This document shows positions 46,664 to 56,325 of a stretch of DNA of 64,000 nucleotides, one piece after another. The notes beneath the pieces are model-generated. The model saw only the letters and a list, made by a program, of their open reading frames with translations. It was not told where the DNA came from and made no database searches. This DNA comes from Gemmatimonadales bacterium (lineage in GTDB: Bacteria > Gemmatimonadota > Gemmatimonadetes > Gemmatimonadales > GWC2-71-9): NCBI GenBank assembly GCA_036279355.1, contig DASUJH010000060.1, positions 174,812 to 238,811 of the forward strand, read 5' to 3'. Made by a program: the position numbers and the translations under genes. Position 1 is the first letter of the stretch. Each line of letters starts with the position of its first letter.

Positions 46664-47794
46664 CTGAGCGCGAGGCAATCGTCGCGTCGAATCCTGATCG
46701 CCGGCGGCGGCACCGGCGGCCACCTCATGCCGGCGCTCGCGATCGCGGCATCCTTGCGGGAGCTCGATCGCGACATCGAACCGGTCCTCGTGGGTGCCCG
46801 GCGCGGTGTCGAGGCGGGCATCCTCCGGAGCCGGGACTTCCGCTACCATCTGCTGCCGTCGGAGCCGATCTACCGCCGCACCTGGTGGAAGAACGCGCGC
46901 TGGCCGTTCGTGGCGGCGCGACTCGTGCGCCGGCTCGGCGCGCTGTTTCGCGAGGAGCAGCCCGCGGTCGTGCTCGGCACCGGGGGATACGCGAGCGGAC
47001 CGGTGGTGTGGTGGGCGGCGCGACGAGGCGTGCCCAGCGCGGTGCAGGAGCAGAACGCGTTCCCGGGCATCGCCACGCGCTGGCTCGCCGGGCGGGTGGA
47101 CGAGATCTACCTGGGCCTGCCGGAAGCGCGGGGGCATCTCACGCCCGGCGAGCGCACCGTCGTGCTCGACACGGGCAATCCCATCACGCCGCCGACGCCG
47201 GAGCGGCGTGCCGCCGCGCGCACGCGTTTCGGGCTCGACGCAGCAGCGACGCGGCCGGTCGTGCTCGTGACCGGCGGGAGCCAGGGTGCGCTCGCCATCA
47301 ACCAGGCGGTGGCCGGGTGGCTCGATGCGGGGCTTGCGGCGGGTGCGAGCGTGCTCTGGGTGACCGGGGAACGTACGTACGCGCAGTTTGCCCGCTACCA
47401 CCGGCCGCCCACGGTACAGGTGATCGACTTCCTCGATCCGATGGCCGACGGCTACGCGGTCGCCGACCTCGTGGTCTCCCGCGCCGGCATGATCACGGTG
47501 GCCGAGCTGTGCGCCTGGGGGCTGCCGAGCATCCTGGTTCCGCTCCCCACGGCGGCGGCGGATCATCAGACCGTGAACGCGCGGGTGCTCGCGGATGCGC
47601 GCGCGGCGGTGCTGCTTTCGCAGGGGGACCTGACCCCGGAGCGGCTGGGTGGCGAAGTGGGCCGCCTGCTGGAGGTTCCGGCGCGGCGCTACGCAATGGC
47701 TGAAGCGGCACGGGCGCGCGGCCGGCCCTTCGCCTCGCGCGACATTGCGCGGCGGCTGTTGGCGCTGGCAGGGGTGTCGCGGCCGGCCTTTTAG
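46664..47794 (+). CDS. murG: UDP-GlcNAc:lipid I GlcNAc transferase MurG (CTG start)
   Basis: Makes lipid II from lipid I at the inner membrane face. Read from CTG 46664 it has 376 residues and begins (M)SARQSSRRILIAGGGTGGHL, holding the lipid-binding GGGTGGHLMPALAIA loop. Other motifs: VLGTGGYASGPVV, AVQEQNAFPG, VTGGSQGALAIN and VVSRAGMITVAELCAWGLPS (UDP-GlcNAc site). No ATG, GTG or TTG exists in this frame between the previous stop and ATG 46727, which would cut off the essential glycine loop. CTG 46664 lies five bases after the ftsW stop; ATC 46691 is another possibility. Confidence 0.93.
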   Translation: MSARQSSRRILIAGGGTGGHLMPALAIAASLRELDRDIEPVLVGARRGVEAGILRSRDFRYHLLPSEPIYRRTWWKNARWPFVAARLVRRLGALFREEQPAVVLGTGGYASGPVVWWAARRGVPSAVQEQNAFPGIATRWLAGRVDEIYLGLPEARGHLTPGERTVVLDTGNPITPPTPERRAAARTRFGLDAAATRPVVLVTGGSQGALAINQAVAGWLDAGLAAGASVLWVTGERTYAQFARYHRPPTVQVIDFLDPMADGYAVADLVVSRAGMITVAELCAWGLPSILVPLPTAAADHQTVNARVLADARAAVLLSQGDLTPERLGGEVGRLLEVPARRYAMAEAARARGRPFASRDIARRLLALAGVSRPAF

Positions 47795-47817
47795 AATCCG
47801 AGGCGGCTTCTTACATT
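47789..47817 (+). promoter_or_regulatory. Putative internal promoter of murC
   Basis: TTTTAG (47789-47794) and TACATT (47812-47817) are 17 bases apart; the -10-like box ends 12 bases before ATG 47830. Spacing and boxes match those before yggS. The 35-base gap here is one of the few in the dcw cluster. Confidence 0.35.
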
Positions 47818-47829
47818 GGCTCATCCACC

Positions 47830-49251
47830 ATGGCACTGTTCAATCCCGAGGATCGACGGCCGGTCCACTTTGTTGGCATCGGCGGCGCCGGGATGAGCGC
47901 GTTGGCGCTGATCGCGTGCCACCGCGGGATCACGGTAACCGGGTGCGACGCCGATCCGGCCGGCGCGAATGACCTCGCTGCGCTCGGCGTCCCGGTGGAG
48001 CAGGGGCACTCGGCCGCGCACGTCGATGGCGCGCGCGCCGTGGTACACACCGCGGCGGTGCCGAGCGATCATCCGGAGCTCGCGCGCGCGCGGGCGCTCG
48101 GGGTGCCGGTGGTGCCGCGAAAGGTGGCGCTGGCCGAGCTGGTGGCGGGTGCCCGCACGCTTGCGGTGAGCGGTACCCACGGCAAGACCACCACGACGGT
48201 AATGGCGACGGAGGTGCTCGCCGCGCTGGGGCAGGAGCCCACCGGCATCGCGGGCGGGAGGGTGGCGGCGTGGGGCGGCAACGCGCGGCTTGCGGGCAAA
48301 CCCGCCGGCAGCCGCGGGCCGGCGGTCGATCCGCTCTTCGTGGTCGAGGCGGACGAGTACGATCGGGCGTTTCTGGCGCTCGAACCCACGGTCGCCATCG
48401 TGAACAACGTCGAGCCGGATCATCTCGAGTGCTACGGGAGCGTGGCCGCCCTCGAGGATGCGTTCACCGAATTCGCCGGGCGCGCGGAGGCGGCGTTCCT
48501 GGGCGCCGATGACGCGGGAGCGCGGAAAGTGGGAGCCCGGCTCGCCGGCAGCGTGAACACGCGCGCTGTGAGCTTTGGTCTCGCGCCGGATGCCGGCATC
48601 CGCATCTACGACGTGCGGCAGAATGCCGAGGGTACGGCAGCCACCGTGCGCATGCCCGACCGCGCGCCGCTTGCGCTCCAGCTCACGGTGCCGGGCCTGC
48701 ACAATCTCAGAAACGCGGTGGGTGCGCTCGCAGCGGCGCTGCATATGGCACCCGGGGCCGAGCCGGAGCCCGCGCTCGATGCGCTGCGCGGATTTCGCGG
48801 CGTGGGCCGCCGGTTCGAGCGGCTGGGCGAGTTCGGCGGCGTGGCGTTGGTGGACGACTACGCCCACCACCCCTCGGAGCTGGCCGCGACGCTCGCCGCG
48901 GCGCGACAGGCCTTTCCGGGGCGTCGGCTCGTCGCCGTGTTCCAGCCGCACCTCTACTCGCGCACCGCGCAGCACGGCGCCGCAATGGGCGAGGCGTTGG
49001 CCCGGGCCGATGTCGTCATCGTGACCGAGATCTACGCGGCCCGCGAGCAGCCCATCGCCGGGGTGAGCGGACGGGACGTGGCCCGCGCCGCAGCCAAGGC
49101 GGGCGCGGCAGTGGAGTTCGCAGCCGATCGCGACACGCTCGGGCGCGTGGTTCGCGATGCGCTCCGCCCGGGCGACGTGGTGCTCATTCTCGGCGCCGGC
49201 GACATCACGCGGGTCGGGCCCGAGCTGGTGCGGTGGTTGCAAGCCGCCTGA
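47830..49251 (+). CDS. murC: UDP-MurNAc:L-alanine ligase MurC
   Basis: 473 residues. First Mur ligase: HFVGIGGAGMSALALI (UDP-sugar binding), ATP loop SGTHGKT (114-120), VVEADEYDRAFL, NNVEPDHLECYG and VDDYAHHPSELAATL, FQPHLYSRTAQH. Out of biochemical order after murG, as in many dcw clusters. murB, which often follows, is missing here. It overlaps ftsQ by 19 bases. Confidence 0.96.
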   Translation: MALFNPEDRRPVHFVGIGGAGMSALALIACHRGITVTGCDADPAGANDLAALGVPVEQGHSAAHVDGARAVVHTAAVPSDHPELARARALGVPVVPRKVALAELVAGARTLAVSGTHGKTTTTVMATEVLAALGQEPTGIAGGRVAAWGGNARLAGKPAGSRGPAVDPLFVVEADEYDRAFLALEPTVAIVNNVEPDHLECYGSVAALEDAFTEFAGRAEAAFLGADDAGARKVGARLAGSVNTRAVSFGLAPDAGIRIYDVRQNAEGTAATVRMPDRAPLALQLTVPGLHNLRNAVGALAAALHMAPGAEPEPALDALRGFRGVGRRFERLGEFGGVALVDDYAHHPSELAATLAAARQAFPGRRLVAVFQPHLYSRTAQHGAAMGEALARADVVIVTEIYAAREQPIAGVSGRDVARAAAKAGAAVEFAADRDTLGRVVRDALRPGDVVLILGAGDITRVGPELVRWLQAA

Positions 49252-49949
49252 CGGTGGTGGCCGGGCTCGCGGGTGCATTGGCACTCGGCCTGCTCGTGTG
49301 GTTCGGTGGGCCCGTGGTGCTCAGGCGGTTCGATTTCTTTCGCGTTCGGCGCATCGAAGTAAACGGCGCGCGCTATCTCGCGCCGGAAGCGGTCGCGGCG
49401 GCGCTCCGGCTCGGGCCGCGGGCCACGGTCTTCGACGATCGCGACGTCCTGGCGCGCAGAGTATTCTCGGTTCCGGGCGTGGAGCGCGCCGATGTCGGGC
49501 GCCGGCTGCCGGGCACGCTGGTGGTGACCGTTGTCGAGCGGGAACCGGTGGCGCTCACGCCGCGCGGCGCCAAGGGGCTCGCCGCCCTGGATGCGCGGGG
49601 CAGGCTGCTCCCCTATGATCCCGCGTTCGCGGCGCCCGATCTCCCCGTCGTCGTGCGCGCCGATTCGGTGGTGGCCGGCGTGCTCGACGTGGTGCGCGAC
49701 GCGGACCCGGCGCTCTTTGCGCGAATTTCGACAGCCTCCGACATACGGGGCGACGTGCTGCTCGATCTCGGAGGACGGCGGCTCTGGCTCAGGGGTAACG
49801 CAACGGCGGAGGACATACGGGCGGTGACGGCAGTCGTACAGGATCTGGCCCGGCGCAACCGCGGCTATCAGGAGCTGGACGGACGCTTCTCCGGCCAGGT
49901 CATCGTGCGCTCGATGAGCTCGGGGACGACCGCGGGAGCCGGCGCGTGA
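49233..49949 (+). CDS. ftsQ: Division protein FtsQ/DivIB
   Basis: 238 residues: short cytoplasmic start, membrane helix (VVAGLAGALALGLLVWFGGP), POTRA-type domain (FRVRRIEVNGARYLAPEAVAAAL, FSVPGVERADVGRRLPGTLVV) and the FtsQ beta domain (VVEREPVALTPRG). Couples FtsL/FtsI to the divisome. GTG 49233 lies inside murC; GTG 49254 after the stop is an alternative. GTGA overlap with ftsA. Confidence 0.88.
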   Translation: MVASRLTVVAGLAGALALGLLVWFGGPVVLRRFDFFRVRRIEVNGARYLAPEAVAAALRLGPRATVFDDRDVLARRVFSVPGVERADVGRRLPGTLVVTVVEREPVALTPRGAKGLAALDARGRLLPYDPAFAAPDLPVVVRADSVVAGVLDVVRDADPALFARISTASDIRGDVLLDLGGRRLWLRGNATAEDIRAVTAVVQDLARRNRGYQELDGRFSGQVIVRSMSSGTTAGAGA

Positions 49950-51211
49950 GCGGACGGACGAGCGCGCAACCTCAGCGCCTCGTCGCCGGGCTCGATCTCG
50001 GCTCGACCAAAGTCGTGGGCATCGTCGCCGAAGTCGTGGGCGACGGGCGTGAGGCCGGGGCCAAGATCCTGGGGCTCGGCGTCGAGCGCACCAACGGGGT
50101 GCGCCGCGGCGTGGTGCGCGACGTCGAGGAGACGAGCCGCGCCATCGAGAAGGCGATGCGCGACGCCCAGCGCATGGCGGGCGTCGAGGTCGGCACCGTC
50201 TACTGCGGCATCGCCGGCGAGCACGTGGCCGGGCGCAGCTCGCGCGGCATGGTGTCGGTCACCGGCGACGAGATCCGCACCGGCGACGTCGCCCGGGTGA
50301 ACGACATGGCGAGCAACACCTCCTTCGCCAGAGATCATGAGCTGCTGCACGCCATTCCGCAGGAGTACCTGATCGACCAGCAGGGCGGTATCGACGAGCC
50401 GATCGGGATGACCGGCTCGCGGCTCGAGGCCGAGGTCTATCTGGTCACCGTCCTCGCGAGCGTCATGCAGAACCTGCGAAAGTGCGTCGAGCGCGCGGGC
50501 TACCAGGTCGGGGAGTTCGTCCTCGAGCCGCTCGCGGCCTCGCTCGCCGTGCTCACGCCGGATGAAGTCGAGCTGGGCTGCGCGCTGGTCGAGCTGGGCG
50601 GCGGCTCGACCAACGTGTCGATCTTCCAGAGCGGCAAGATCCGGCACACCGCGTCGCTCCTCTGCGCCGGCGGGCATGTGACGGGCGACATCATCCACGG
50701 GCTCCAGGTGACGCAACAGGACGCGGAGCGGCTTCGGGAGCGGTTCGGCGCGGCCTACGAGCCGCTCGTGACCGAGGGCGAGATGCTCCAGTTGCCCACG
50801 ACGCCGGCCCAGGGCACCCGCTCGGCGGACCGCCGGGTGCTCGGCCACATCATGCATATGCGGTTTCAGGAAATCCTGGAGTACGCGCTCGACGAAATGA
50901 CGCGCGCAGGCTATCATCAGCGTCTTCCCGCCGGAGTTATCTTGACCGGGGGCGGCGCGGTCACCCCCGGGATCGTGGAGCTGGCGCGGGAGGTCTTCGC
51001 GATGCCAGCCCGGTGCGGGGTGCCCGGCCAGCGGCTCCGGGGCCTCGCCGACAGCGTCGAGTCGCCCCGCATGGCCGTGCCGGCCGGGCTCGTGCTCTAC
51101 GGGGCGCGGCAGGTGGCGCTTGGGAGCGGGTTCTCCTCGGGCGCGCAGCGCTCGCCAGCAGTCGAGAAATGGTTGGCTCCGGTGAAACGGTGGCTCCAGG
51201 ACTTCTTCTGA
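49946..51211 (+). CDS. ftsA: Division actin homologue FtsA
   Basis: 421 residues of the actin/Hsp70 ATPase fold that tethers FtsZ to the membrane. LVAGLDLGSTKVVGIVAE (phosphate 1), GIAGEHVAGRSS in the 1C domain, VELGGGSTNVSIFQ (phosphate 2), VILTGGGAVTPGIVELA (adenosine). The C-terminus VEKWLAPVKRWLQDFF is an amphipathic membrane-targeting helix. GTG start overlapping ftsQ; 21 bases before ftsZ. Confidence 0.97.
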   Translation: MSGRTSAQPQRLVAGLDLGSTKVVGIVAEVVGDGREAGAKILGLGVERTNGVRRGVVRDVEETSRAIEKAMRDAQRMAGVEVGTVYCGIAGEHVAGRSSRGMVSVTGDEIRTGDVARVNDMASNTSFARDHELLHAIPQEYLIDQQGGIDEPIGMTGSRLEAEVYLVTVLASVMQNLRKCVERAGYQVGEFVLEPLAASLAVLTPDEVELGCALVELGGGSTNVSIFQSGKIRHTASLLCAGGHVTGDIIHGLQVTQQDAERLRERFGAAYEPLVTEGEMLQLPTTPAQGTRSADRRVLGHIMHMRFQEILEYALDEMTRAGYHQRLPAGVILTGGGAVTPGIVELAREVFAMPARCGVPGQRLRGLADSVESPRMAVPAGLVLYGARQVALGSGFSSGAQRSPAVEKWLAPVKRWLQDFF

Positions 51212-51232
51212 GTCGGACCGAGGACACACACC

Positions 51233-52402
51233 ATGATCTTTGAGCTGGAAGAGAGCGGCGCCCCCCAGAACGCCAAGATGAAGGTCATCGGCGTGGGCGG
51301 CGGCGGCGGCAACGCCGTCAACCGGATGATCGACGAGCAGTTGGGCGGGGTCGAGTTCATCTCGGTGAACACCGACAACCAGGCTCTCCGGCTCTCGAAA
51401 TCGGACATCAAGATCCAGATCGGTCGCAAGCTCACCCGCGGACTCGGAGCGGGCGCCCGGCCCGAAATCGGCCGGCAGGCCATCGAAGAGAACAAGGACG
51501 AGGTCGCCGGGGTGGTGCAGGGCGCCGACATGGTCTTCGTGACCTGCGGCATGGGCGGCGGCACCGGCACCGGGGCGGCGCCTATCGTGGCCCAGCTCGC
51601 GCGCGACACAGGGGCCCTCACGGTCGGCATCGTCACCAAGCCATTCCTGTTCGAGGGCCGGCGCCGGATGCGGCAGGCCGAGACGGGCATCAACGAGATG
51701 CGGAAGAACGTGGACACGATGATCGTCGTGCCCAACGAGCGGCTGCTCGCCGTGGTGGGCAAAGGCATTCCATTCCAGGACGCGCTCAAGAAGGCCGACG
51801 AAGTGCTGCTCCATGCCACCCAGGGCATCTCGAGTCTCATCACCAGTACGGGCATCATCAACGTCGACTTCGCCGACGTCCGCACCATCATGCAGAACGG
51901 CGGCGCCGCGCTCATGGGCACGGGGATCGGCCGGGGAGAAAACCGGGCGCTCGAGGCGGCGCAGCAGGCGATCTCGAGCCCGCTGCTCGACAACATCTCG
52001 ATCGCCGGCGCCACGGGCGTTCTCATCAACATCATCGGCGGCGACGACCTTACGCTGGGCGAGACCACGCAGATCAACGACATCATCCATGACGCGGTAG
52101 GCGACGACGCGGAGATCATCTTCGGCGCCGGCAGCGACCCCGCGATGCAGGGAGAAGTGCGGGTCACCGTCATCGCGACCGGCTTCGACCGCGCGGTCAC
52201 GAGCGACCAGCCGGCCGCCGCGTCCACCGGCGGTCAGCCCGGGGCCCGCGGCGCCGGGGCCGCGAGCGTACTTCCGTTCACGCCCAAGCGCGCCGGGCCG
52301 GTGGTGCAGGCGCCCCGGGTCCAGACCAAGGTCGCGCCGCCTCCCGGCGCCGACGTGCCGGAGATGGAAATCCCGACGTTCATCCGGCGGCAGATGGACT
52401 GA
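51233..52402 (+). CDS. ftsZ: Cell division GTPase FtsZ
   Basis: 389-residue tubulin homologue forming the Z ring. [16 protein letters not shown] at the start, the tubulin signature [10 protein letters not shown] (108-117), [19 protein letters not shown] (T7 loop), [12 protein letters not shown]. Disordered linker from about 325 and the C-terminal partner-binding peptide [14 protein letters not shown] start; stop overlaps the M23 gene by one base (TGATG). Confidence 0.98.
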   Translation: MIFELEESGAPQNAKMKVIGVGGGGGNAVNRMIDEQLGGVEFISVNTDNQALRLSKSDIKIQIGRKLTRGLGAGARPEIGRQAIEENKDEVAGVVQGADMVFVTCGMGGGTGTGAAPIVAQLARDTGALTVGIVTKPFLFEGRRRMRQAETGINEMRKNVDTMIVVPNERLLAVVGKGIPFQDALKKADEVLLHATQGISSLITSTGIINVDFADVRTIMQNGGAALMGTGIGRGENRALEAAQQAISSPLLDNISIAGATGVLINIIGGDDLTLGETTQINDIIHDAVGDDAEIIFGAGSDPAMQGEVRVTVIATGFDRAVTSDQPAAASTGGQPGARGAGAASVLPFTPKRAGPVVQAPRVQTKVAPPPGADVPEMEIPTFIRRQMD

Positions 52403-53727
52403 TGCGGCTGTCGCGCATCGCCCTCGCCGCGCTCATCCTGGGCGGTGCCGCGGCCGCGGCGCTGAGCGGGCACTGGCCGTGGCGCCGGCTCAACGTCGAG
52501 GCGCCGGGCGGGCTCGAAGCGGTGCCGGCTGGCGTCGACGGACCGGAGGCGCCCCCGCGGCGCCCGCCCGCCGTCGAGACCCTCGATACCTTGCACCGCG
52601 GCGAAACCATTTCCGACGTCCTCGCGCGCCACAACATCACCGATCTCGATTTCGCGCACCGCGGACGGGACGCCGGCATCGACCCGCGGCGGTTGCGACC
52701 AGGGCTCGTGCTGAGCTTCCACGGCCCGGACGCAAGTGCACCGCCCACCCGCATTCGCCTCCGCAGCTCGCCGGAGCAGGTCGTCACCTTCCAGCGCTCG
52801 TCCGTCGGCTGGGAGGTCAATGCCCGGGAAATTGTCTGGCACTCCGATACCATGGATGTGCGGGGGGGCATCGACAACTCGCTCTACGAGGCGCTCGACG
52901 GACAGGTGCGGGACAGCGTGCTCGCGGGCCCAGAGCGCGTGCGACTCGCCTGGGACCTGGCGGACGTGTTCGCGTGGGAGGTGGACTTTACCCGCGACGT
53001 GCAGCCGGGCGACACGTTCAACGTGGTGTTCGAGCGGCTGGTCTCTCCGGAGGGCGAGGTGCGCTTCGGACGGATCCTCGCGAGCGAGCTCAGCGTAGCC
53101 GGCAAGAGCCTCACCGCATTCCGCTTCGACCCCACCAACACGCTCTACGACTCCGACGGCCGTTCGCTCCGGCGCGCCTTCCTGCGCGCGCCGGTCCAGT
53201 TCCGCCGGATTTCGTCCGCGTTCTCGCGGGCGCGGTATCATCCGATCCTCGGCCGATGGCGGCGGCACGAGGGCACCGATTACGCGGCCGCGCGCGGCAC
53301 GCCGGTGATGGCCGCGGGAGACGGCACGGTGCTGCGCGCCGGGCGCGCGGGGGGCTACGGCAATCTCGTCGAGCTCAAGCACCGGAACGACATCACGACG
53401 CGTTACGGCCACCTGCAAGGCTTCGCGCGCGGCATCCACCGCGGCGCGCACGTGACGCAGGGGCAAGTCATCGGGTATGTCGGCGCCACCGGGCTCGCCA
53501 CGGGGCCGCACCTGCACTACGAGTTCCGGGTGAACGGCGTCGCGCGCGACTCGCGCCGAGTGGATCTGGGCTCGGGCGCACCGGTGCCCAAAGCCGATCG
53601 CGACGCGTTCTTCGCCGTGCGCGACCGCCTCACGCTTCTCCTCCACCCCGCTGGACCCGAGCCGGCGCCACCGCCCGCGATCGCCGGAGCCACCCACGAG
53701 CACACGACGGCAGGCCTCACGAACTAG
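52402..53727 (+). CDS. M23-family peptidoglycan endopeptidase/activator
   Basis: 441 residues. Signal anchor (LSRIALAALILGGAAAAALS), a LysM/OapA-like region (DTLHRGETISDVLARHNI, RRLRPGLVLSFHG), a middle domain, then LytM/M23 with zinc ligands H289...D293 (RHEGTDYAAARGTPVMAAGD) and H370-x-H372 (GPHLHYEFRVNG), so catalytically competent. Similar to MepM/NlpD-type proteins. Its coupling to ftsZ suggests a role in septal wall splitting. The C-terminal ~50 residues are Pro/Ala-rich. Confidence 0.93.
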   Translation: MRLSRIALAALILGGAAAAALSGHWPWRRLNVEAPGGLEAVPAGVDGPEAPPRRPPAVETLDTLHRGETISDVLARHNITDLDFAHRGRDAGIDPRRLRPGLVLSFHGPDASAPPTRIRLRSSPEQVVTFQRSSVGWEVNAREIVWHSDTMDVRGGIDNSLYEALDGQVRDSVLAGPERVRLAWDLADVFAWEVDFTRDVQPGDTFNVVFERLVSPEGEVRFGRILASELSVAGKSLTAFRFDPTNTLYDSDGRSLRRAFLRAPVQFRRISSAFSRARYHPILGRWRRHEGTDYAAARGTPVMAAGDGTVLRAGRAGGYGNLVELKHRNDITTRYGHLQGFARGIHRGAHVTQGQVIGYVGATGLATGPHLHYEFRVNGVARDSRRVDLGSGAPVPKADRDAFFAVRDRLTLLLHPAGPEPAPPPAIAGATHEHTTAGLTN

Positions 53728-53731
53728 GCCG

Positions 53732-54451
53732 GTGGACCTCTACCCCGCAATCGACGTTCGGAAGGGATGCGTGGTCCGCCTGAGCCAGGGGGAGGCGGCG
53801 CGCGAGACCGTGTACGAGCCGGATCCGCTGGCCGTAGCCGAGCGGTTCGTCGCCGAGGGCGCGCGCTGGATTCACATCGTGGATCTCGACCGCGCCTTCG
53901 GCGAGGGCGACAACACCGCGGCCATCGCGCGCGTGGTGCGCGCCGTGTGCGGCCGGGTGCGGGTGCAGTGGGGCGGCGGATTCCGGACGCTCGAGTTGGT
54001 CGATGCGGCGCTTGCGTTGGGCGCCGGGCGTATCGTCGTGGGCACCGCCGCGGTGGGTGATCCGGCGTTCGTGGCGGCGGCGCTCGCGCGCGCGGGCGCG
54101 GAGCGCATTGCCGTGGGGCTCGACGCGCGCGCCGGCGCCGCCGCCGTGCGCGGCTGGCGCGAATCGTCCGGTGAGCGGGTGGAGACGCTCGCGGCGCGCG
54201 TGGTCGCCCAGGGTGTTCGTACCATCGTCTACACCGAGATCGCGCGCGACGGCATGCTCGCCGGGCCCGACGTGGCCGGCGCCGCGGCGCTCCGGCACCT
54301 CGGCGCCGACGTGATCGCGAGCGGCGGCGTCGCCACGCTCGCCGATCTCCGCGCGGTGCGCGACGCCGGACTCGCCGGCGCCATCGTCGGGCGGGCGATT
54401 TACGAGGGGCGGTTCACCGTCGCGGAGGCGGTCGCGGCCGTCAGCGCGTGA
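53732..54451 (+). CDS. hisA: Phosphoribosylformimino-AICAR ribotide isomerase HisA
   Basis: 239-residue TIM barrel of histidine synthesis (ProFAR to PRFAR). Catalytic D8 (LYPAIDVRKGCVVRL) and second Asp D131 (AVGLDARAG), with QWGGGFRTLE, VVGTAAV, YTEIARDGMLAGPD, ASGGVATLADL and GAIVGRAIYEGRF. GTG start. No other his gene is in the window, so it is separated from the pathway. GTGA overlap with the next gene. Confidence 0.93.
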   Translation: MDLYPAIDVRKGCVVRLSQGEAARETVYEPDPLAVAERFVAEGARWIHIVDLDRAFGEGDNTAAIARVVRAVCGRVRVQWGGGFRTLELVDAALALGAGRIVVGTAAVGDPAFVAAALARAGAERIAVGLDARAGAAAVRGWRESSGERVETLAARVVAQGVRTIVYTEIARDGMLAGPDVAGAAALRHLGADVIASGGVATLADLRAVRDAGLAGAIVGRAIYEGRFTVAEAVAAVSA

Positions 54452-56295
54452 TAGCACTCGTCGTGGTACTCGCCGTGGGGTTGGCGGCGTTCACCTATCT
54501 CTGGCTCGAGCGTCTGGGCCGCCGCGCCGTCGTGCCGCTTGCGTGCCGCGCAATTGCGTGGAGCGCGCTCGGACTGCTCCTCCTCAACGTGGGCTGTCCG
54601 GTGGCGGCCCCAATACGCCGCCCGCTCGTGCTGCTCGACGGCTCGCTCAGCCTCACGGCGCCCGGCGGCCGCTGGCGCGAGGCGCACGATTCCGCCGCGC
54701 GCTGGGGCGACGTGCGGCTCTTCGGCGACGAGCGAGGGCAGGGCAGCGCGGGCGATACGTTGCCGAACCGCGGCCGCTCGCTGCTCGGGCCGGCGCTCAC
54801 CGCGGCGGCGGCGGCGGGCCGGCCGGTCGTCGTGGTCTCCGACGGCGAGATCGGCGATGCGGCCGAGCTTCCGCCGGACCTCCTGGCCGGTGCGGCCATC
54901 CGACTCTTTCCGCGCGCGCCCGCCTCCGACGTCGCCATCACCGCACTTACCGGCCCGGCGCGCGTCACCCGCGGCGACTCGCTCACGCTCGAGGCGGAGG
55001 TGCGCGGGAGCGGCGATGCGGTGCCGGAGAGCGTCACGGTGGCGGTGCACGCGGGTGACGCCCGCCTCGCGCGGCGCACGGTGCCGCTCGGCGCCGCGCG
55101 GGAGGCGCGGGTGGAGCTTCGCGTCGGCACCGCGGCGCTCGCGCCCGGCGATCATCTGCTCCGCGTCGCACTTGCCGGCCACCGCGATGCCGAGCCCCGC
55201 ACCGACAGTCGTCTTCATCTCGTCACCGTCGTCGCCACGCCGGGCATCGTGCTCCTTGCCGGATCCGCGGACTGGGACACCCGCTTTCTGTATCGCGCGC
55301 TCAAGGACGTGGCGCAACTGCCGCTGCGCGGGTTCGAGCGGCTGGAGCGGAACCGCTGGCGCGCGATGGAATCGCTCGCCCCGGCGGCCGAGGACGCGGT
55401 GCGCCGCGCCGCACGCGGAGCCGATCTCCTGATTCTCAAGGGCGGCGTCGGTGCGTTCGCGGCGGGAAGCCGCGCGCGAGGCATCTGGCGCTGGCCGAGC
55501 GGTGAGACCGGCACCCCGCCGGTACCGGGCGACTGGTATCTCGCGGCGTCTGCCGCATCGCCGCTGGCCGACGCATTCGCGGGTGTGCCGCTCGATTCAT
55601 TTCCGCCGGCAATTCAGATCGCGCCCGCGCGTTCGCCCGATCCGGACTGGGTGGCGCTCACCGGACAGATGGGACGCAGGGGCCCGCGCGTGCCGGCGGT
55701 ATTCGGCCGATCGGCCGGGCGCATCCGCGAAGTCGACGTGCGCGCCGATGGGCTCTGGCGCTGGGCATTTCGCGGCGGGTCGAGTGAAGAGAGTTATCGC
55801 GCGTGGGTTTCGGCCACGGTGAGCTGGCTCCTCGCGGGCGCCGACAGCGCGCGCGGCGTGGCGCGGCCGGTGCGCGCGGTGGTGGCGAACGGCCGTCCCA
55901 TGGTCTTCGAGTGGACCGGCGCCGGCGCGCCGCAGCCGACGGCGATCACGTGGACCAACGATCGCGCGTCGCCGGGCGAGCCGGTGCGCGCCACGCTCCC
56001 GCGCGCCACGCCGCGCGCCGATACGCTGCGCTTCGATGGCTTCGGCCACGCCTCCGTCCGGCTTCCGGTGGGCGAATACCGCTACCAGCTCGCGGCCGGC
56101 GGCAGCGGCATGGCGGCCGTGGAGGCGTATTCCGCCGAGCTCTTGCCCGGCGCCGTGACGCTCACACCGCATGGTGCACGGCGACTCGCGGAAGCCTCCC
56201 GCCGTTCCGCACGGGACTGGCCGTGGCTCTTTGCGCTCTGTATCGTGGGCCTGGCGGGCGAGTGGCTCGCGCGGCGGCGGATGGGGCTCAGGTAG
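54448..56295 (+). CDS. vWA-like membrane protein of unknown function
   Basis: 615 residues: two N-terminal membrane helices (about 2-18, 32-50), a domain beginning IRRPLVLLDGSLSLTAPGGR that resembles the vWA metal site (D-x-S-x-S as DGSLS) and VVVVSDGEIGDA, an Ig-like stretch (ITALTGPARVTRGDSLTLEA), a second alpha/beta part (GIVLLAGSADWDTRFLYRAL ... ADLLILKGG) like the amidotransferase-fold section of BatA-type proteins, and a C-terminal membrane helix (WPWLFALCIVGLAGEWLARR). No enzyme motif identified. Probably faces the periplasm. Confidence 0.75.
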   Translation: MIALVVVLAVGLAAFTYLWLERLGRRAVVPLACRAIAWSALGLLLLNVGCPVAAPIRRPLVLLDGSLSLTAPGGRWREAHDSAARWGDVRLFGDERGQGSAGDTLPNRGRSLLGPALTAAAAAGRPVVVVSDGEIGDAAELPPDLLAGAAIRLFPRAPASDVAITALTGPARVTRGDSLTLEAEVRGSGDAVPESVTVAVHAGDARLARRTVPLGAAREARVELRVGTAALAPGDHLLRVALAGHRDAEPRTDSRLHLVTVVATPGIVLLAGSADWDTRFLYRALKDVAQLPLRGFERLERNRWRAMESLAPAAEDAVRRAARGADLLILKGGVGAFAAGSRARGIWRWPSGETGTPPVPGDWYLAASAASPLADAFAGVPLDSFPPAIQIAPARSPDPDWVALTGQMGRRGPRVPAVFGRSAGRIREVDVRADGLWRWAFRGGSSEESYRAWVSATVSWLLAGADSARGVARPVRAVVANGRPMVFEWTGAGAPQPTAITWTNDRASPGEPVRATLPRATPRADTLRFDGFGHASVRLPVGEYRYQLAAGGSGMAAVEAYSAELLPGAVTLTPHGARRLAEASRRSARDWPWLFALCIVGLAGEWLARRRMGLR

Positions 56296-56325
56296 GGCGG
56301 TCAAACCTTCCAACGGGAGAACCCG

